Shown here piece by piece: positions 1 through 6,487 of a DNA stretch of 6,820 nucleotides. Below the pieces are notes generated by a model that searched no databases, was not told the DNA's origin, and saw only the letters and a list, made by a program, of their open reading frames with translations. Position numbers and translations under genes: made by a program. Positions within the stretch are counted from its first letter, which is position 1. Each line of letters starts with the position of its first letter. This stretch comes from Kiritimatiellia bacterium (lineage in GTDB: Bacteria > Verrucomicrobiota > Kiritimatiellia > RFP12 > UBA1067), in the NCBI GenBank assembly GCA_017389885.1, contig JAFPDR010000030.1, positions 1 to 6,820 on the forward strand, written 5' to 3'.

Positions 1-1176
1 GACGCCGCGGGCGAGGCGCCGGTCATAAGGATGGTCAACACCATAATGATCGAGGCCCTCAAGACAAAGGCGTCCGACATCCACTTCGAGGCGATGGAGA
101 AGACCTCGCGCCTCAGGTACCGCATCGACGGCGAGCTAGTCGACCGGCCCGCGCCCCCGAAGGCGCTCCACAACGCGGTCGTGTCGCGAATAAAGATCCT
201 CTCAAACCTCGACATCGCGGAGAGGCGCAGGCCGCAGGACGGACGCTTCAAGGTCAAGGCGATGAAGAAGGAGGTCGACGTCCGAGTGTCGATCCTCCCG
301 ACGGTGCACGGCGAGAAGGTCGTGATGCGCATCCTCGACAAGGCCAACCTCGCGCCGGGCCTCGCCTCGCTCGGACTCGACGACTACGCCTACAAGGCGA
401 TGAAGTTCGCCATCGAGCAGCCGCACGGCATCATCCTCGTGACTGGCCCGACGGGCTCGGGGAAGACGACTACGCTCTACTCGTGCCTCCAGGACCTCAA
501 CAAGCCGAACGTCAACATCGTGACGGCGGAGGACCCCGTCGAATACGAGCTCGCCGGCGTCAACCAGTGCCACGTCAACGTCGCGCAGGGACTCACCTTC
601 GCGGGCATCCTGAGGTCCGTGCTGCGCCAGGACCCGGACATCGTGCTCGTCGGCGAAATACGAGACGGCGAGACGGCCGACATCGCGGTGAAGGCCGCCC
701 TCACCGGGCACCTCGTGCTCTCGACCCTCCACACCAACGACGCGTGCGGCGTCATCGCGCGTCTCTTCGACATGGGCATCCAGCCCTTCATGCTCGCGAG
801 CTCGCTCATCCTCGCGCAGGCGCAGCGGCTCTACCGCAGGCTGTGCCCCTTCTGCAAGAAGGAGGTCGAGGTGGACCTCGAGATGCTCGCGCTGAACAAG
901 GTGGACCCGAAGCCGTTCGAGGGGGCGAAGATCTTCGGGCCCGTCGGCTGTCCGAAGTGCCACGGCACGGGCTACAAGGGGCGCGGCGCCATGATGGAGG
1001 TGCTGCCCATATCCCGAAAGATACGCGCGCTCGTCGAGAAAGGCGGGGACGCGGACCTCCTTAGGACTCTCGCCCTCGAGGAGGGGATGGTCACGCTGAA
1101 GGAGGCGGGGATGATAAAGGTGCGCCAGGGCCTCACCTCGCTCGAGGCGGCGTTCGAGGTGACAGGCGGAGAGTAG
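1..1176 (+). CDS. GspE/PilB-family type II secretion / type IV pilus assembly ATPase (5' partial)
   Basis: Hexameric cytoplasmic ATPase that powers pilus or pseudopilus assembly. The frame is open from base 1, and the ten residues before the Met at 31 (DAAGEAPVIR) match the family pattern just ahead of the N2 domain, so the true start is upstream. Roughly 170-190 N-terminal residues are missing if it has the usual family length. Counting from the Met at 31: ASDIHFE (14-20) and RYRIDGEL (29-36) of the N2 domain; Walker A GPTGSGKT (139-146); Asp box TAEDPVEY (165-172); Walker B VLVGEIRD with Glu209; His box STLHTND (231-237); and a zinc tetracysteine C272/C275 and C307/C310 in the C-terminal domain. 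All catalytic motifs look intact. The tetracysteine occurs in both GspE and PilB, so the window cannot decide between secretion and pilus use. The downstream neighbour is its usual partner GspF/PilC. No retraction ATPase (PilT) is visible. Confidence 0.96.
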   Translation, partial: DAAGEAPVIRMVNTIMIEALKTKASDIHFEAMEKTSRLRYRIDGELVDRPAPPKALHNAVVSRIKILSNLDIAERRRPQDGRFKVKAMKKEVDVRVSILPTVHGEKVVMRILDKANLAPGLASLGLDDYAYKAMKFAIEQPHGIILVTGPTGSGKTTTLYSCLQDLNKPNVNIVTAEDPVEYELAGVNQCHVNVAQGLTFAGILRSVLRQDPDIVLVGEIRDGETADIAVKAALTGHLVLSTLHTNDACGVIARLFDMGIQPFMLASSLILAQAQRLYRRLCPFCKKEVEVDLEMLALNKVDPKPFEGAKIFGPVGCPKCHGTGYKGRGAMMEVLPISRKIRALVEKGGDADLLRTLALEEGMVTLKEAGMIKVRQGLTSLEAAFEVTGGE

Positions 1177-1188
1177 GGCGAAAAGATG

Positions 1189-1241
1189 AAAGTTCAAGGT
1201 TCAAGGTTGACGGCTGTAAAACCGAAGGCTTAAGGTTGAAG
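1189..1241. repeat. degenerate 7-bp tandem repeat between ATPase and PilC genes
   Basis: The 70-bp gap between the two pilus genes contains heptamers in tandem: AAAGTTC (1189), AAGGTTC (1196), AAGGTTG (1203), ACGGCTG (1210), then a diverged unit and one extra base, then AAGGCTT (1225) and AAGGTTG (1232). The consensus is about AAGGTTS. The array ends just before the PilC start, and its last AAGG (1232-1235) is the only Shine-Dalgarno-like element there, 11 nt from the ATG. On the minus strand the array reads as a pseudo-repetitive peptide (NLKPSVLQPSTLNLE), which is an artefact of the 7-bp period. The base composition is clearly more AT-rich than the flanking genes. Confidence 0.75.
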
Positions 1242-1246
1242 TACTC

Positions 1247-2314
1247 ATGGCAGGCATACCGAAGATAAAGGGAGCGAAGAAGATCGCGAAGACGGAGGTC
1301 GTTCCGTTCACGAGGCAGCTCGCCTCGATGATCGGCGCGGGCATGCCCATCCTCTCGACGATCCAGACGCTCGAGGAGCAGTGCTCCAACCCGGAGTTCA
1401 AGAAGGTCCTGACCCACCTGAAGGACACGATCGAGGGAGGCGACCCGCTCTCGCGCGGACTCGCCGCGTTCCCCGTGCTCTTCGACGACATGTACGTCAA
1501 CATGGTCGTAGCGGGCGAGCAGTCGGGCGAGTTCGCCGGCATCCTCAAGCGCCTCGGCTCGATAATGCAGGCGACGGCGCGCCTGCGCGGCAAGGTCAAG
1601 AGCGCGATGACGTATCCGACAGTGATCGTCTCGATCGCCCTCCTCCTCGCCGCTGGCCTCATCCAGTTCGTCGTGCCGATATTCGCCGAGATGTTCTCCG
1701 GCTTCGGCAAGCCGCTCCCCGCACTGACGCAGACTCTCGTCGACATCTCGGACTTCGTAAAGGGCAACTGGTACTACGTGCTCGGAGCGGTCGTCGTGGC
1801 GGTCCTCTCGTTCAGGAAGTGGAAGTCCACCGAGCGCGGACACTACCAGTTCGACGAGTTCAAGCTGAAGATGCCGGTCTTCGGGCAGCTCAACCTCAAG
1901 AGCGGCATCGGGCGCTTCTGCCGCCTGCTCGCGCAGATGACGAACGCGGGCGTGCCGATCCTCAAGTCGCTCGAGGTCGTGGCGAGGTCCATAGGAAACC
2001 GCGTACTCGAGAAGTCCATACTCGACGCGCGCAAGGAGGTGGAGCAGGGCAACCAGCTGAACGTGGCGCTAGACGGCAAGCCCTACATGCCGATCATAAT
2101 GGTGCGCATGATCGCCGCCGGCGAGAAGGCGGGCAAGGTGGAGGACATGCTGGACTCCGTGGCGGACAGCTACGACGAGGAGGTGGAGGCGCTCCTGAGC
2201 ACCCTCACCGCGCTCATGGAGCCGTTCCTGATGGTCTTTCTCGGCGCAATCATCGGAACCATCGTGATGGCGATGTTCATGCCGATTTTCAACATGGGCT
2301 CGCTGGCGAGCTGA
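1247..2314 (+). CDS. GspF/PilC-family inner-membrane platform protein
   Basis: Polytopic inner-membrane protein that couples the assembly ATPase to pilin or pseudopilin polymerisation. It is 355 residues long with two GspF domains. The first (about 20-140) contains FTRQLASMIGAGMPIL and GEQSGEF (90-96). The second (about 223-345) contains FCRLLAQMTNAGVPIL and AGEKAGKVEDML (291-302). Hydrophobic segments lie near 124-147, 175-189 and 323-348, the usual three-helix pattern. The family commonly has about 400 residues with an extra N-terminal region of about 50 residues (a YxARD...G type segment) before the first GspF domain. Here the protein begins almost directly at the domain after a short basic stretch. 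The ATG at 1247 is the first usable start after the heptamer repeat; the ribosome site is weak (AAGG, 11 nt away). It is 70 bp downstream of the ATPase gene and surely part of the same machine. Confidence 0.95.
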   Translation: MAGIPKIKGAKKIAKTEVVPFTRQLASMIGAGMPILSTIQTLEEQCSNPEFKKVLTHLKDTIEGGDPLSRGLAAFPVLFDDMYVNMVVAGEQSGEFAGILKRLGSIMQATARLRGKVKSAMTYPTVIVSIALLLAAGLIQFVVPIFAEMFSGFGKPLPALTQTLVDISDFVKGNWYYVLGAVVVAVLSFRKWKSTERGHYQFDEFKLKMPVFGQLNLKSGIGRFCRLLAQMTNAGVPILKSLEVVARSIGNRVLEKSILDARKEVEQGNQLNVALDGKPYMPIIMVRMIAAGEKAGKVEDMLDSVADSYDEEVEALLSTLTALMEPFLMVFLGAIIGTIVMAMFMPIFNMGSLAS

Positions 2315-2330
2315 CGGAGGGACCACGCAG

Positions 2331-2711
2331 ATGAATACGCAGGAACAGGAGACAAACCTCGACGAGACGAGCCGCCGCCTCGCCATCGCCGAGATGCAGG
2401 TCGAGCGCTCGAAGGTCGTGATGGAGTCCCTCGCGGGATTCTGCCACGCCCTCGGGCAGCCGGCGACGGTCCTTCTCAGCTCGATCGAGCTGCTCAAGAT
2501 GGACGGTGTCGACGAGGAGACGAAGAAGCAGGTCGTTGACATGTGCCACGAGGCGGTGCTGGAGATCAAGTCCCTCCTCGCCGAGATGAAGACGCAGCGC
2601 GAATACGTCGCGGAGGCCTATCTCGCGGGAAAGGCCGAGGCGGGGAACATGATCTCCCTGCCCGAGTGGCGCGACAAGGCGCCGCCCAAGGCGAGCTGGG
2701 ACAGGAAGTAG
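2331..2711 (+). CDS. small DHp/HisKA-like helical protein with altered H-box, pilus operon
   Basis: A protein of 126 residues that I cannot assign to a named family. It is soluble and mostly helical: a charged heptad-like N-terminal helix (about 10-35), then FCHALGQPATVLLSSIELL (37-55), a short turn (KMDGVDEET), a second helix (65-90) and a polar tail. Residues 39-44 (His39, then Pro44) reproduce the spacing of the histidine-kinase H-box H-x4-P, and the two helices have the size of a DHp (HisKA) hairpin. The acidic residue normally next to the phospho-accepting His is Ala here. No CA/HATPase domain follows, because the stop is at 2709-2711. A strong Shine-Dalgarno GGAGGGA (2316-2322) sits 8 nt before the ATG, and the gene follows PilC after 16 bp, so it is probably co-transcribed and co-regulated with the pilus motor. 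Inference: a phosphotransfer, pseudo-kinase or scaffold protein acting on the pilus system. The DHp resemblance is read by eye only. Confidence 0.85.
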   Translation: MNTQEQETNLDETSRRLAIAEMQVERSKVVMESLAGFCHALGQPATVLLSSIELLKMDGVDEETKKQVVDMCHEAVLEIKSLLAEMKTQREYVAEAYLAGKAEAGNMISLPEWRDKAPPKASWDRK

Positions 2712-2724
2712 CCCAAGGGCCCCC

Positions 2725-4128
2725 TCAGCGGAGGTCCTCGAACGCCTTCGATATCCTCAGCAGCTTCTCCTCCTCGAAGCCGCCGCAGATGAACTGCACG
2801 CCGACGGGGAGCTTCGTGTCCGCGGTGAACCCGGCCGGCACGGACGAAGCGCAGACGCCTGCGAGGGACGACGGGATCGTGAACAGGTCGTTCAGGTACA
2901 TCGTCAGCGGGTCCTGCAGCTCCTTGAAGCGGAACGCGGGGGTCGGCGCGCACGGGGTGAGCAGCGCGTCGCACTTCGCGAACGCCTCGTCGAAGTCGCG
3001 CTTCACGAGCGTGCGCACCTTCTGCGCGCGCCCGTAGTACGCGTCGTAGTATCCGCTCGAAAGCACGTACGTGCCCATGATGATGCGGCGCTTCACCTCG
3101 GGCCCGAAGCCCTCGGCGCGCGACTTCGTGTAGAGCGAGAAGACGTCCTTGGCGTCGGCGGAGCGGTGTCCGTACCGCACCCCGTCGAACCTCGCGAGGT
3201 TCGCGCTCGCCTCGGCCGGCGCGATGATGTAGTAGACGGCCATAGCGTACTCGGTGTGCGGAAGCGACACCTCCACGAGCTGCGCGCCCGCGGCCTCGCA
3301 CTTCCTCAGCGCCTCGTCCGTGATGCGCTTCACCTCCGGGTCGAGCCCCTTCACGTCGAAGTACTCCTTCGCGACGCCGATCCTGACGCCCTTCATGGAC
3401 GCGCCCGCGAGGGACGCTGCATAGTCCGGCACGGGGTCCTTCGGCGTCGTGCCGTCCATCTCGTCGTGCCCCGCGATCGCCTTCAGGAGGATCGCCGCGT
3501 CCTCGACGGACTTCGTCATCGGCCCGACCTGGTCGAGCGAGCTCGCGAACGCCGTCACGCCGTAGCGGCTGACGCGTCCGTACGACGGCTTCACGCCGAC
3601 GCAGTTGCAGAACGAGGCGGGCTGGCGTATCGAGCCGCCCGTGTCGGTCCCGAGCGCCGCGATGCAGAGGTTGCCGCCGACCGCCGCGGCGCTTCCGCCG
3701 GAGCTTCCGCCGGGGACGCGGCCGAGGTCGTAGGGATTCCGCGTGACGCCGAGCCCAGAGTTCTCCGTGGAGGATCCCATCGCGAACTCGTCCATGTTGA
3801 CGCGTCCGGCGGGGATGAACCCGGCGGCCTTCATGTTGCGTATGACCGTCGCGTCGTAGGGCGAGACGTAGCCCTTCAGGATCTTCGAGGCGCATGTGCA
3901 CGGCTGGCCCGCGACGTTGATGAGGTCCTTCACCGCGATGGGCACGGACTTCGGATTCTCCTCCGCGATCCTGACCGCCTGCTCCTCGTCGAAGGTGAGA
4001 TACGCGCCGATCTCGCCGTTCCTCTCGCGGTAGCGCGCGATCACCGCCTTCACGAGATCGACTCCCGTGAATTCGCCCTTTGCGATCCCGTCCTGCGCCT
4101 CGCGTATGCCTAGTTCGTATAGTTCCAT
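2725..4128 (-). CDS. gatA: Asp-tRNA(Asn)/Glu-tRNA(Gln) amidotransferase subunit A
   Basis: Glutaminase subunit of the GatCAB amidotransferase. It releases ammonia from glutamine, which GatB then uses to convert Glu-tRNA(Gln) (or Asp-tRNA(Asn)) to the cognate amide-bearing tRNA in the cytoplasm. The protein has 467 residues, close to the usual 480-490. The amidase-signature catalytic triad is complete: Lys67 (in VPIAVKDLI), cis-Ser142 (in GGSSGGS) and nucleophile Ser166 (in GTDTGGSIRQPA). The spacings (75 and 24 residues) match those I recall for characterised GatA. GatA-specific stretches include YGRVSRYGVTAFASSLDQVG (183-202) and MGTYVLSSGYYDAYYGRAQK (351-370). The ATG at 4126-4128 is preceded by AGGAA (4135-4139 complement) with 6 nt spacing. 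gatB and gatC are not adjacent in the window. The gene converges on the pilus operon with 13 bp between the stop codons. Confidence 0.97.
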   Translation of the reverse strand: MELYELGIREAQDGIAKGEFTGVDLVKAVIARYRERNGEIGAYLTFDEEQAVRIAEENPKSVPIAVKDLINVAGQPCTCASKILKGYVSPYDATVIRNMKAAGFIPAGRVNMDEFAMGSSTENSGLGVTRNPYDLGRVPGGSSGGSAAAVGGNLCIAALGTDTGGSIRQPASFCNCVGVKPSYGRVSRYGVTAFASSLDQVGPMTKSVEDAAILLKAIAGHDEMDGTTPKDPVPDYAASLAGASMKGVRIGVAKEYFDVKGLDPEVKRITDEALRKCEAAGAQLVEVSLPHTEYAMAVYYIIAPAEASANLARFDGVRYGHRSADAKDVFSLYTKSRAEGFGPEVKRRIIMGTYVLSSGYYDAYYGRAQKVRTLVKRDFDEAFAKCDALLTPCAPTPAFRFKELQDPLTMYLNDLFTIPSSLAGVCASSVPAGFTADTKLPVGVQFICGGFEEEKLLRISKAFEDLR

Positions 4129-4134
4129 AGATTT

Positions 4135-4158
4135 TTCCTGCCGTCGGCATTCCCTGCC
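4135..4158 (-). promoter_or_regulatory. gatA leader: ribosome site with alternative small hairpins
   Basis: In the gatA transcript the leader reads GGCAGGGAATGCC followed by GACGGCAGGAA and the start codon. The central TGCC (complement of 4146-4149) can pair with the upstream GGCA (complement of 4155-4158) or with the downstream GGCA (complement of 4139-4142), which abuts the AGGAA ribosome site. The DNA also holds an 11-bp perfect palindrome TGCCG-T-CGGCA at 4139-4149. The stems are only 4-5 bp, so any switching is speculative. Confidence 0.3.
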
Positions 4159-4167
4159 TTTCGGTAG

Positions 4168-4198
4168 ATTATACCATAATCCGACCGCCTTTGGGCAA
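4168..4198 (-). promoter_or_regulatory. gatA: sigma-70-type promoter of gatA (extended -10)
   Basis: On the minus strand a perfect TATAAT (complement of 4168-4173) is preceded by TGG, giving an extended -10 TGGTATAAT. A poor -35 candidate, TTGCCC (complement of 4193-4198), lies 19 bp upstream. Transcription would start near 4161, leaving a leader of about 32 nt before the gatA ATG. The site sits in the 82-bp gap after the transporter stop codon, so gatA need not depend on read-through from it. No terminator for the transporter gene is visible in this gap. Confidence 0.7.
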
Positions 4199-4210
4199 TC
4201 CGATTTCCGG

Positions 4211-5911
4211 CTAGCGCTTGCCGCCGGCGAGGGTCTCGGCGCAGTTGAGGTAGTAGGCGCGGATGCGCTCGTAGGCGTTGATGATGTCGAGCTCTCCGAG
4301 AACGCGCACGGACGAACCGGGGTCCTCCGGACCGACGCGCCCGAGCTGGATGCGGCGGCACTCGCGTATGAACGAGTGCAGCTCCGACGAGCGCCTCTGC
4401 AGCGCCTCGAGGTCGAAGACTCCGCGCGGCGAGCGGATGAGCGGCGTTATGTCCGCGGCGAAGCCGGCGACCCTGTCGTGCACGTCGAGGAGAAGCGCGA
4501 CGGACTGCTCGGACATCCTCTGCCCCTGCTTGCGGAGGCGCTTGACGACCTTGAGGACCGTCGCGCACTCGTCGGAGACGGACTCCAGCTCGTCCGTGAG
4601 CCTGAGTAGGCGCTGCGCGCGTTCCGCCACGTCGCGCGCGAGGCGCTTGGACATGATGCTCCCGAGGAACTCGGTGACCTCCTTCTGGACGTTGTCGAGA
4701 ATGTCCTCGCGGTGGACGATGTGCCTCTCGGGTCCGTCGTCGCCGTCGGTCGCGCCGGAGATCACCTTGCGCGAGCAGTCGAGCAGCTCGAGGTCGGAGC
4801 GCTTCATGAAGTCCACCTCCATCAGCGCCTGGTCGCACGCGATGACCGGCGATAGCCTCACGCCGAAGTGAAGCGCCGAGAGATGCGGCTTCTCGTCCGC
4901 CGGCTGCGGGACGATGCGCTCGACGAGACGGCAGAACGGCCTCACGAACGGGAAGAAGAGGATTCCGCGGCAGACCGCGAAGATCGTGTCCGTAACGGCT
5001 ATCGGCGCCATCATGTGCGTGAACGCCTTCACCTCGTGGCCCGACACGACGACCGTCTCCGCGACGCTCCACTTCGGGAACAGGCCCTGCCCGAGCTTCA
5101 CGAACAGCGGGAAGAACCAGATTAGCACGAGGGACCCCAGGAGGTTCGACAGCGTGTGCGAAAGCGCGGTGCGCTTCGCGTCAGCCGTCCCTCCGATCGC
5201 GGCTATCCAGCCCGTCGCCGTCGTGCCGACGTTCGCGCCGAAGAGTACGGCTATCGCCACCTCGTATGAGATCAGCCCCTGCGTAGCCATCGCCATCGCG
5301 ATCGCGATCGTGGCGGCGGAGGACTGGATGACGGCGGTGAGCAGCATCGCGCAGAGCGCGATGAGGAAGACGCCGGACATCCGCTCGGCGCTCATGCGCG
5401 TGAAGATCGCGGAGACCTCGGGGTTCTCGCGAATCGGCGAGACGCCCTTGGACATGATGTAGAGCCCGAGGAACACAAGCCCGAGCCCGATGATGGTGAG
5501 CCCGAGGTTGTGCACGCGCTCGCCGCGCAGGAAGAAGTACAGGACGCCGCCCAAGGCGAGCCCGATGAAGCCGAGCAGCTGCGGATCCGGCGCGTAGGCG
5601 ATGATCCACACCGTAGCGGTCGTTCCGATGTTGGCGCCGATCAAGACCGCGAACGCCTGCGGAAGCGTCATGAGCGCGGTCGACACGAAGCCGACGAGCA
5701 TGACGGTGATTATCGAGGACGACTGGACGATCATCGTGGAGATGATGCCCGAGCCCACGCCCACGATGCGGTGGCTCGTCGCCTTCGCCATGAATCTGCG
5801 AAGCCCCCCGCCCGCCGTCGCCTGAAGGCCCTCGGACAGATGCTTCATCCCGAGCAGGAAAAGCCCGAGACCGCCGAGGAGAGGTGGGAGGATCGTCCAG
5901 AGCAGGCTCAA
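4211..5911 (-). CDS. Na/Pi cotransporter family protein with C-terminal PhoU-like domain (TTG start)
   Basis: Predicted sodium-coupled phosphate (or related anion) transporter of the NptA/Na-Pi cotransporter family in the inner membrane. With the TTG start it has 566 residues. Two inverted Na_Pi_cotrans repeats are visible. The first has VQSSS (62-66) and GANIGTT (92-98); the second has IQSSA (195-199) and GANVGTT (225-231). Several hydrophobic helices run up to about residue 330. A soluble helical region of about 360-550, rich in charged residues, resembles the PhoU-like tail common in bacterial members. The open frame extends upstream to 5986, but that extension is arginine-rich out-of-frame reading of the preceding gene. 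TTG at 5909-5911 overlaps the preceding stop (TTGA), has GAGG 7 nt upstream, and yields the typical family N-terminus (SLLWTILPPLLGGLGLFLLG). This suggests translational coupling to the 145-residue membrane gene. Substrate is inferred from family; direction of transport and role in phosphate homeostasis are not shown by the sequence. Confidence 0.93.
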   Translation of the reverse strand: MSLLWTILPPLLGGLGLFLLGMKHLSEGLQATAGGGLRRFMAKATSHRIVGVGSGIISTMIVQSSSIITVMLVGFVSTALMTLPQAFAVLIGANIGTTATVWIIAYAPDPQLLGFIGLALGGVLYFFLRGERVHNLGLTIIGLGLVFLGLYIMSKGVSPIRENPEVSAIFTRMSAERMSGVFLIALCAMLLTAVIQSSAATIAIAMAMATQGLISYEVAIAVLFGANVGTTATGWIAAIGGTADAKRTALSHTLSNLLGSLVLIWFFPLFVKLGQGLFPKWSVAETVVVSGHEVKAFTHMMAPIAVTDTIFAVCRGILFFPFVRPFCRLVERIVPQPADEKPHLSALHFGVRLSPVIACDQALMEVDFMKRSDLELLDCSRKVISGATDGDDGPERHIVHREDILDNVQKEVTEFLGSIMSKRLARDVAERAQRLLRLTDELESVSDECATVLKVVKRLRKQGQRMSEQSVALLLDVHDRVAGFAADITPLIRSPRGVFDLEALQRRSSELHSFIRECRRIQLGRVGPEDPGSSVRVLGELDIINAYERIRAYYLNCAETLAGGKR

Positions 5912-6345
5912 GTGTCCCCCTCGCCCTCCACTGCCGGCTTGTGCTCCCTTCCGTCGCCGATGCCGAAGACCTTCTCGATCTTCCACGGATAGAACATCCC
6001 GTACATGCCGATCACGGCAAGGACGTACATGAGCCCGACAAGCAGCTGCACTGGCGCAAAGCCGCTCTCAGGCACCATCAGGCGCGTGAACCTGAACACC
6101 GTCGCGGGCAGAAGCATGAAGATAGCCATCACCGCGCGCGTGATGAGGTGGGGACGCATCCAGAGGAAAGTGAGGACCGTGAGAACCGCCGCGAGAAACC
6201 AGACGAAGAACCCGCCCGTGCGCTCCTTCATGAGGATCATGTCGAAGACGTCGATTCCGATCGTGTTGCATTCGAACGCAGTCCAAAACCACGCGACGGC
6301 GGTCAAGACCGCCGCCAGGGCATCCGAACTCTTTTTACTCAGCAT
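5908..6345 (-). CDS. small four-helix membrane protein, unknown function, coupled to Na/Pi transporter
   Basis: I do not recognise this 145-residue protein. It has four likely transmembrane segments, near 8-25, 45-63, 70-88 and 97-118, with a polar basic/acidic tail (WKIEKVFGIGDGREHK...) predicted outside the membrane core. TM1 is followed by the loop ECNTIGIDVFD, and Trp/Phe residues are frequent at the membrane borders. The start ATG (6343-6345) lies only 11 nt downstream of the tRNA-Cys CCA end and has no Shine-Dalgarno sequence; the next Met (residue 36) would remove TM1, so this start is preferred. The stop overlaps the TTG start of the transporter (TTGA), the classic sign of coupled translation. 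Inference: an accessory or stabilising subunit of the transporter, or an independent membrane protein that sets its expression level. Confidence 0.82.
   Translation of the reverse strand: MLSKKSSDALAAVLTAVAWFWTAFECNTIGIDVFDMILMKERTGGFFVWFLAAVLTVLTFLWMRPHLITRAVMAIFMLLPATVFRFTRLMVPESGFAPVQLLVGLMYVLAVIGMYGMFYPWKIEKVFGIGDGREHKPAVEGEGDT
6297..6314 (-). other. inverted repeat at the start of the small membrane gene
   Basis: CGGCGGT (6297-6303) and ACCGCCG (6308-6314) form a perfect 7-bp GC-rich stem with a CAAG loop (CTTG in the transcript), inside codons about 11-16 of the membrane gene (AVLTAV). A TTTT follows about 8 nt later in the transcript. It could slow ribosomes or attenuate transcription, or be a by-product of Ala/Val/Thr codons. 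Confidence 0.3.
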
Positions 6346-6356
6346 CGGCTTTGGAT

Positions 6357-6430
6357 TGGAGGTGGGAAGCGGAGTTGAACCGCTGTAAGCGGATTTGCAG
6401 TCCGCTACCTAACCGCTCGGCCATCCCACC
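6357..6430 (-). tRNA. tRNA-Cys (anticodon GCA), CCA encoded
   Basis: Read on the minus strand this is a complete 74-nt cloverleaf. The acceptor stem GGTGGGA/TCCCACC is perfect. The D-arm contains AGCGGTTAGGT. The anticodon stem GCGGA/TCCGC has loop CTGCAAA, with anticodon GCA at complement 6396-6398. The variable loop is short, and the T-arm is AGCGG-TTCAACT-CCGCT. The discriminator base is U73 (complement of 6360), the known identity element for cysteinyl-tRNA synthetase, and CCA follows directly at complement 6357-6359. It lies under a near-consensus promoter and 11 nt ahead of the next coding start. Confidence 0.97.
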
Positions 6431-6457
6431 TAGGAGGGTTTCAACCTAACGCCGCAT

Positions 6458-6487
6458 AGTATACCAATTTCCGTCCCGCCGTGTCAA
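6458..6487 (-). promoter_or_regulatory. sigma-70 promoter of tRNA-Cys and probably the transporter operon
   Basis: On the minus strand TTGACA (complement of 6482-6487, full consensus) and TATACT (complement of 6458-6463, 5 of 6) are separated by 18 bp. TGG directly before the -10 gives an extended -10. The predicted start near 6451 gives a leader of about 20 nt before the mature tRNA 5' end at 6430. No other promoter is visible before the two downstream membrane genes, so this one may drive them too. Confidence 0.85.

Noticed and set aside
31..33. ATG at 31 as the start of the assembly ATPase
   Set aside because: The frame is open to base 1, and the ten upstream residues fit the conserved family sequence, so the gene is truncated by the window edge.
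202..1197. 331-codon minus-strand ORF opposite the ATPase, and similar long ORFs opposite or in alternate frames of PilC, gatA and the transporter
   Set aside because: Long shadow frames are expected in GC-rich genes; they are Arg/His/Ala-rich and carry no family motifs.
1186..1233. 15-codon plus-strand ORF in the ATPase-PilC gap (MKVQGSRLTAVKPKA)
   Set aside because: It is made almost entirely of the heptamer repeat and has only a weak ribosome site; most likely a chance product.
2711..2734. Bidirectional terminator between the small pilus-operon gene and gatA
   Set aside because: Short inverted sequences (GCCC-AA-GGGC and CCTC-AGCG-GAGG) exist but loops or stems are too small and there is no T-run on either strand.
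5912..5986. N-terminal extension of the Na/Pi transporter to the ATG at 5986
   Set aside because: These 25 residues are Arg/Gly-rich, overlap the tail of the upstream gene in another frame and do not resemble the family N-terminus; the TTG at 5911 fits far better.
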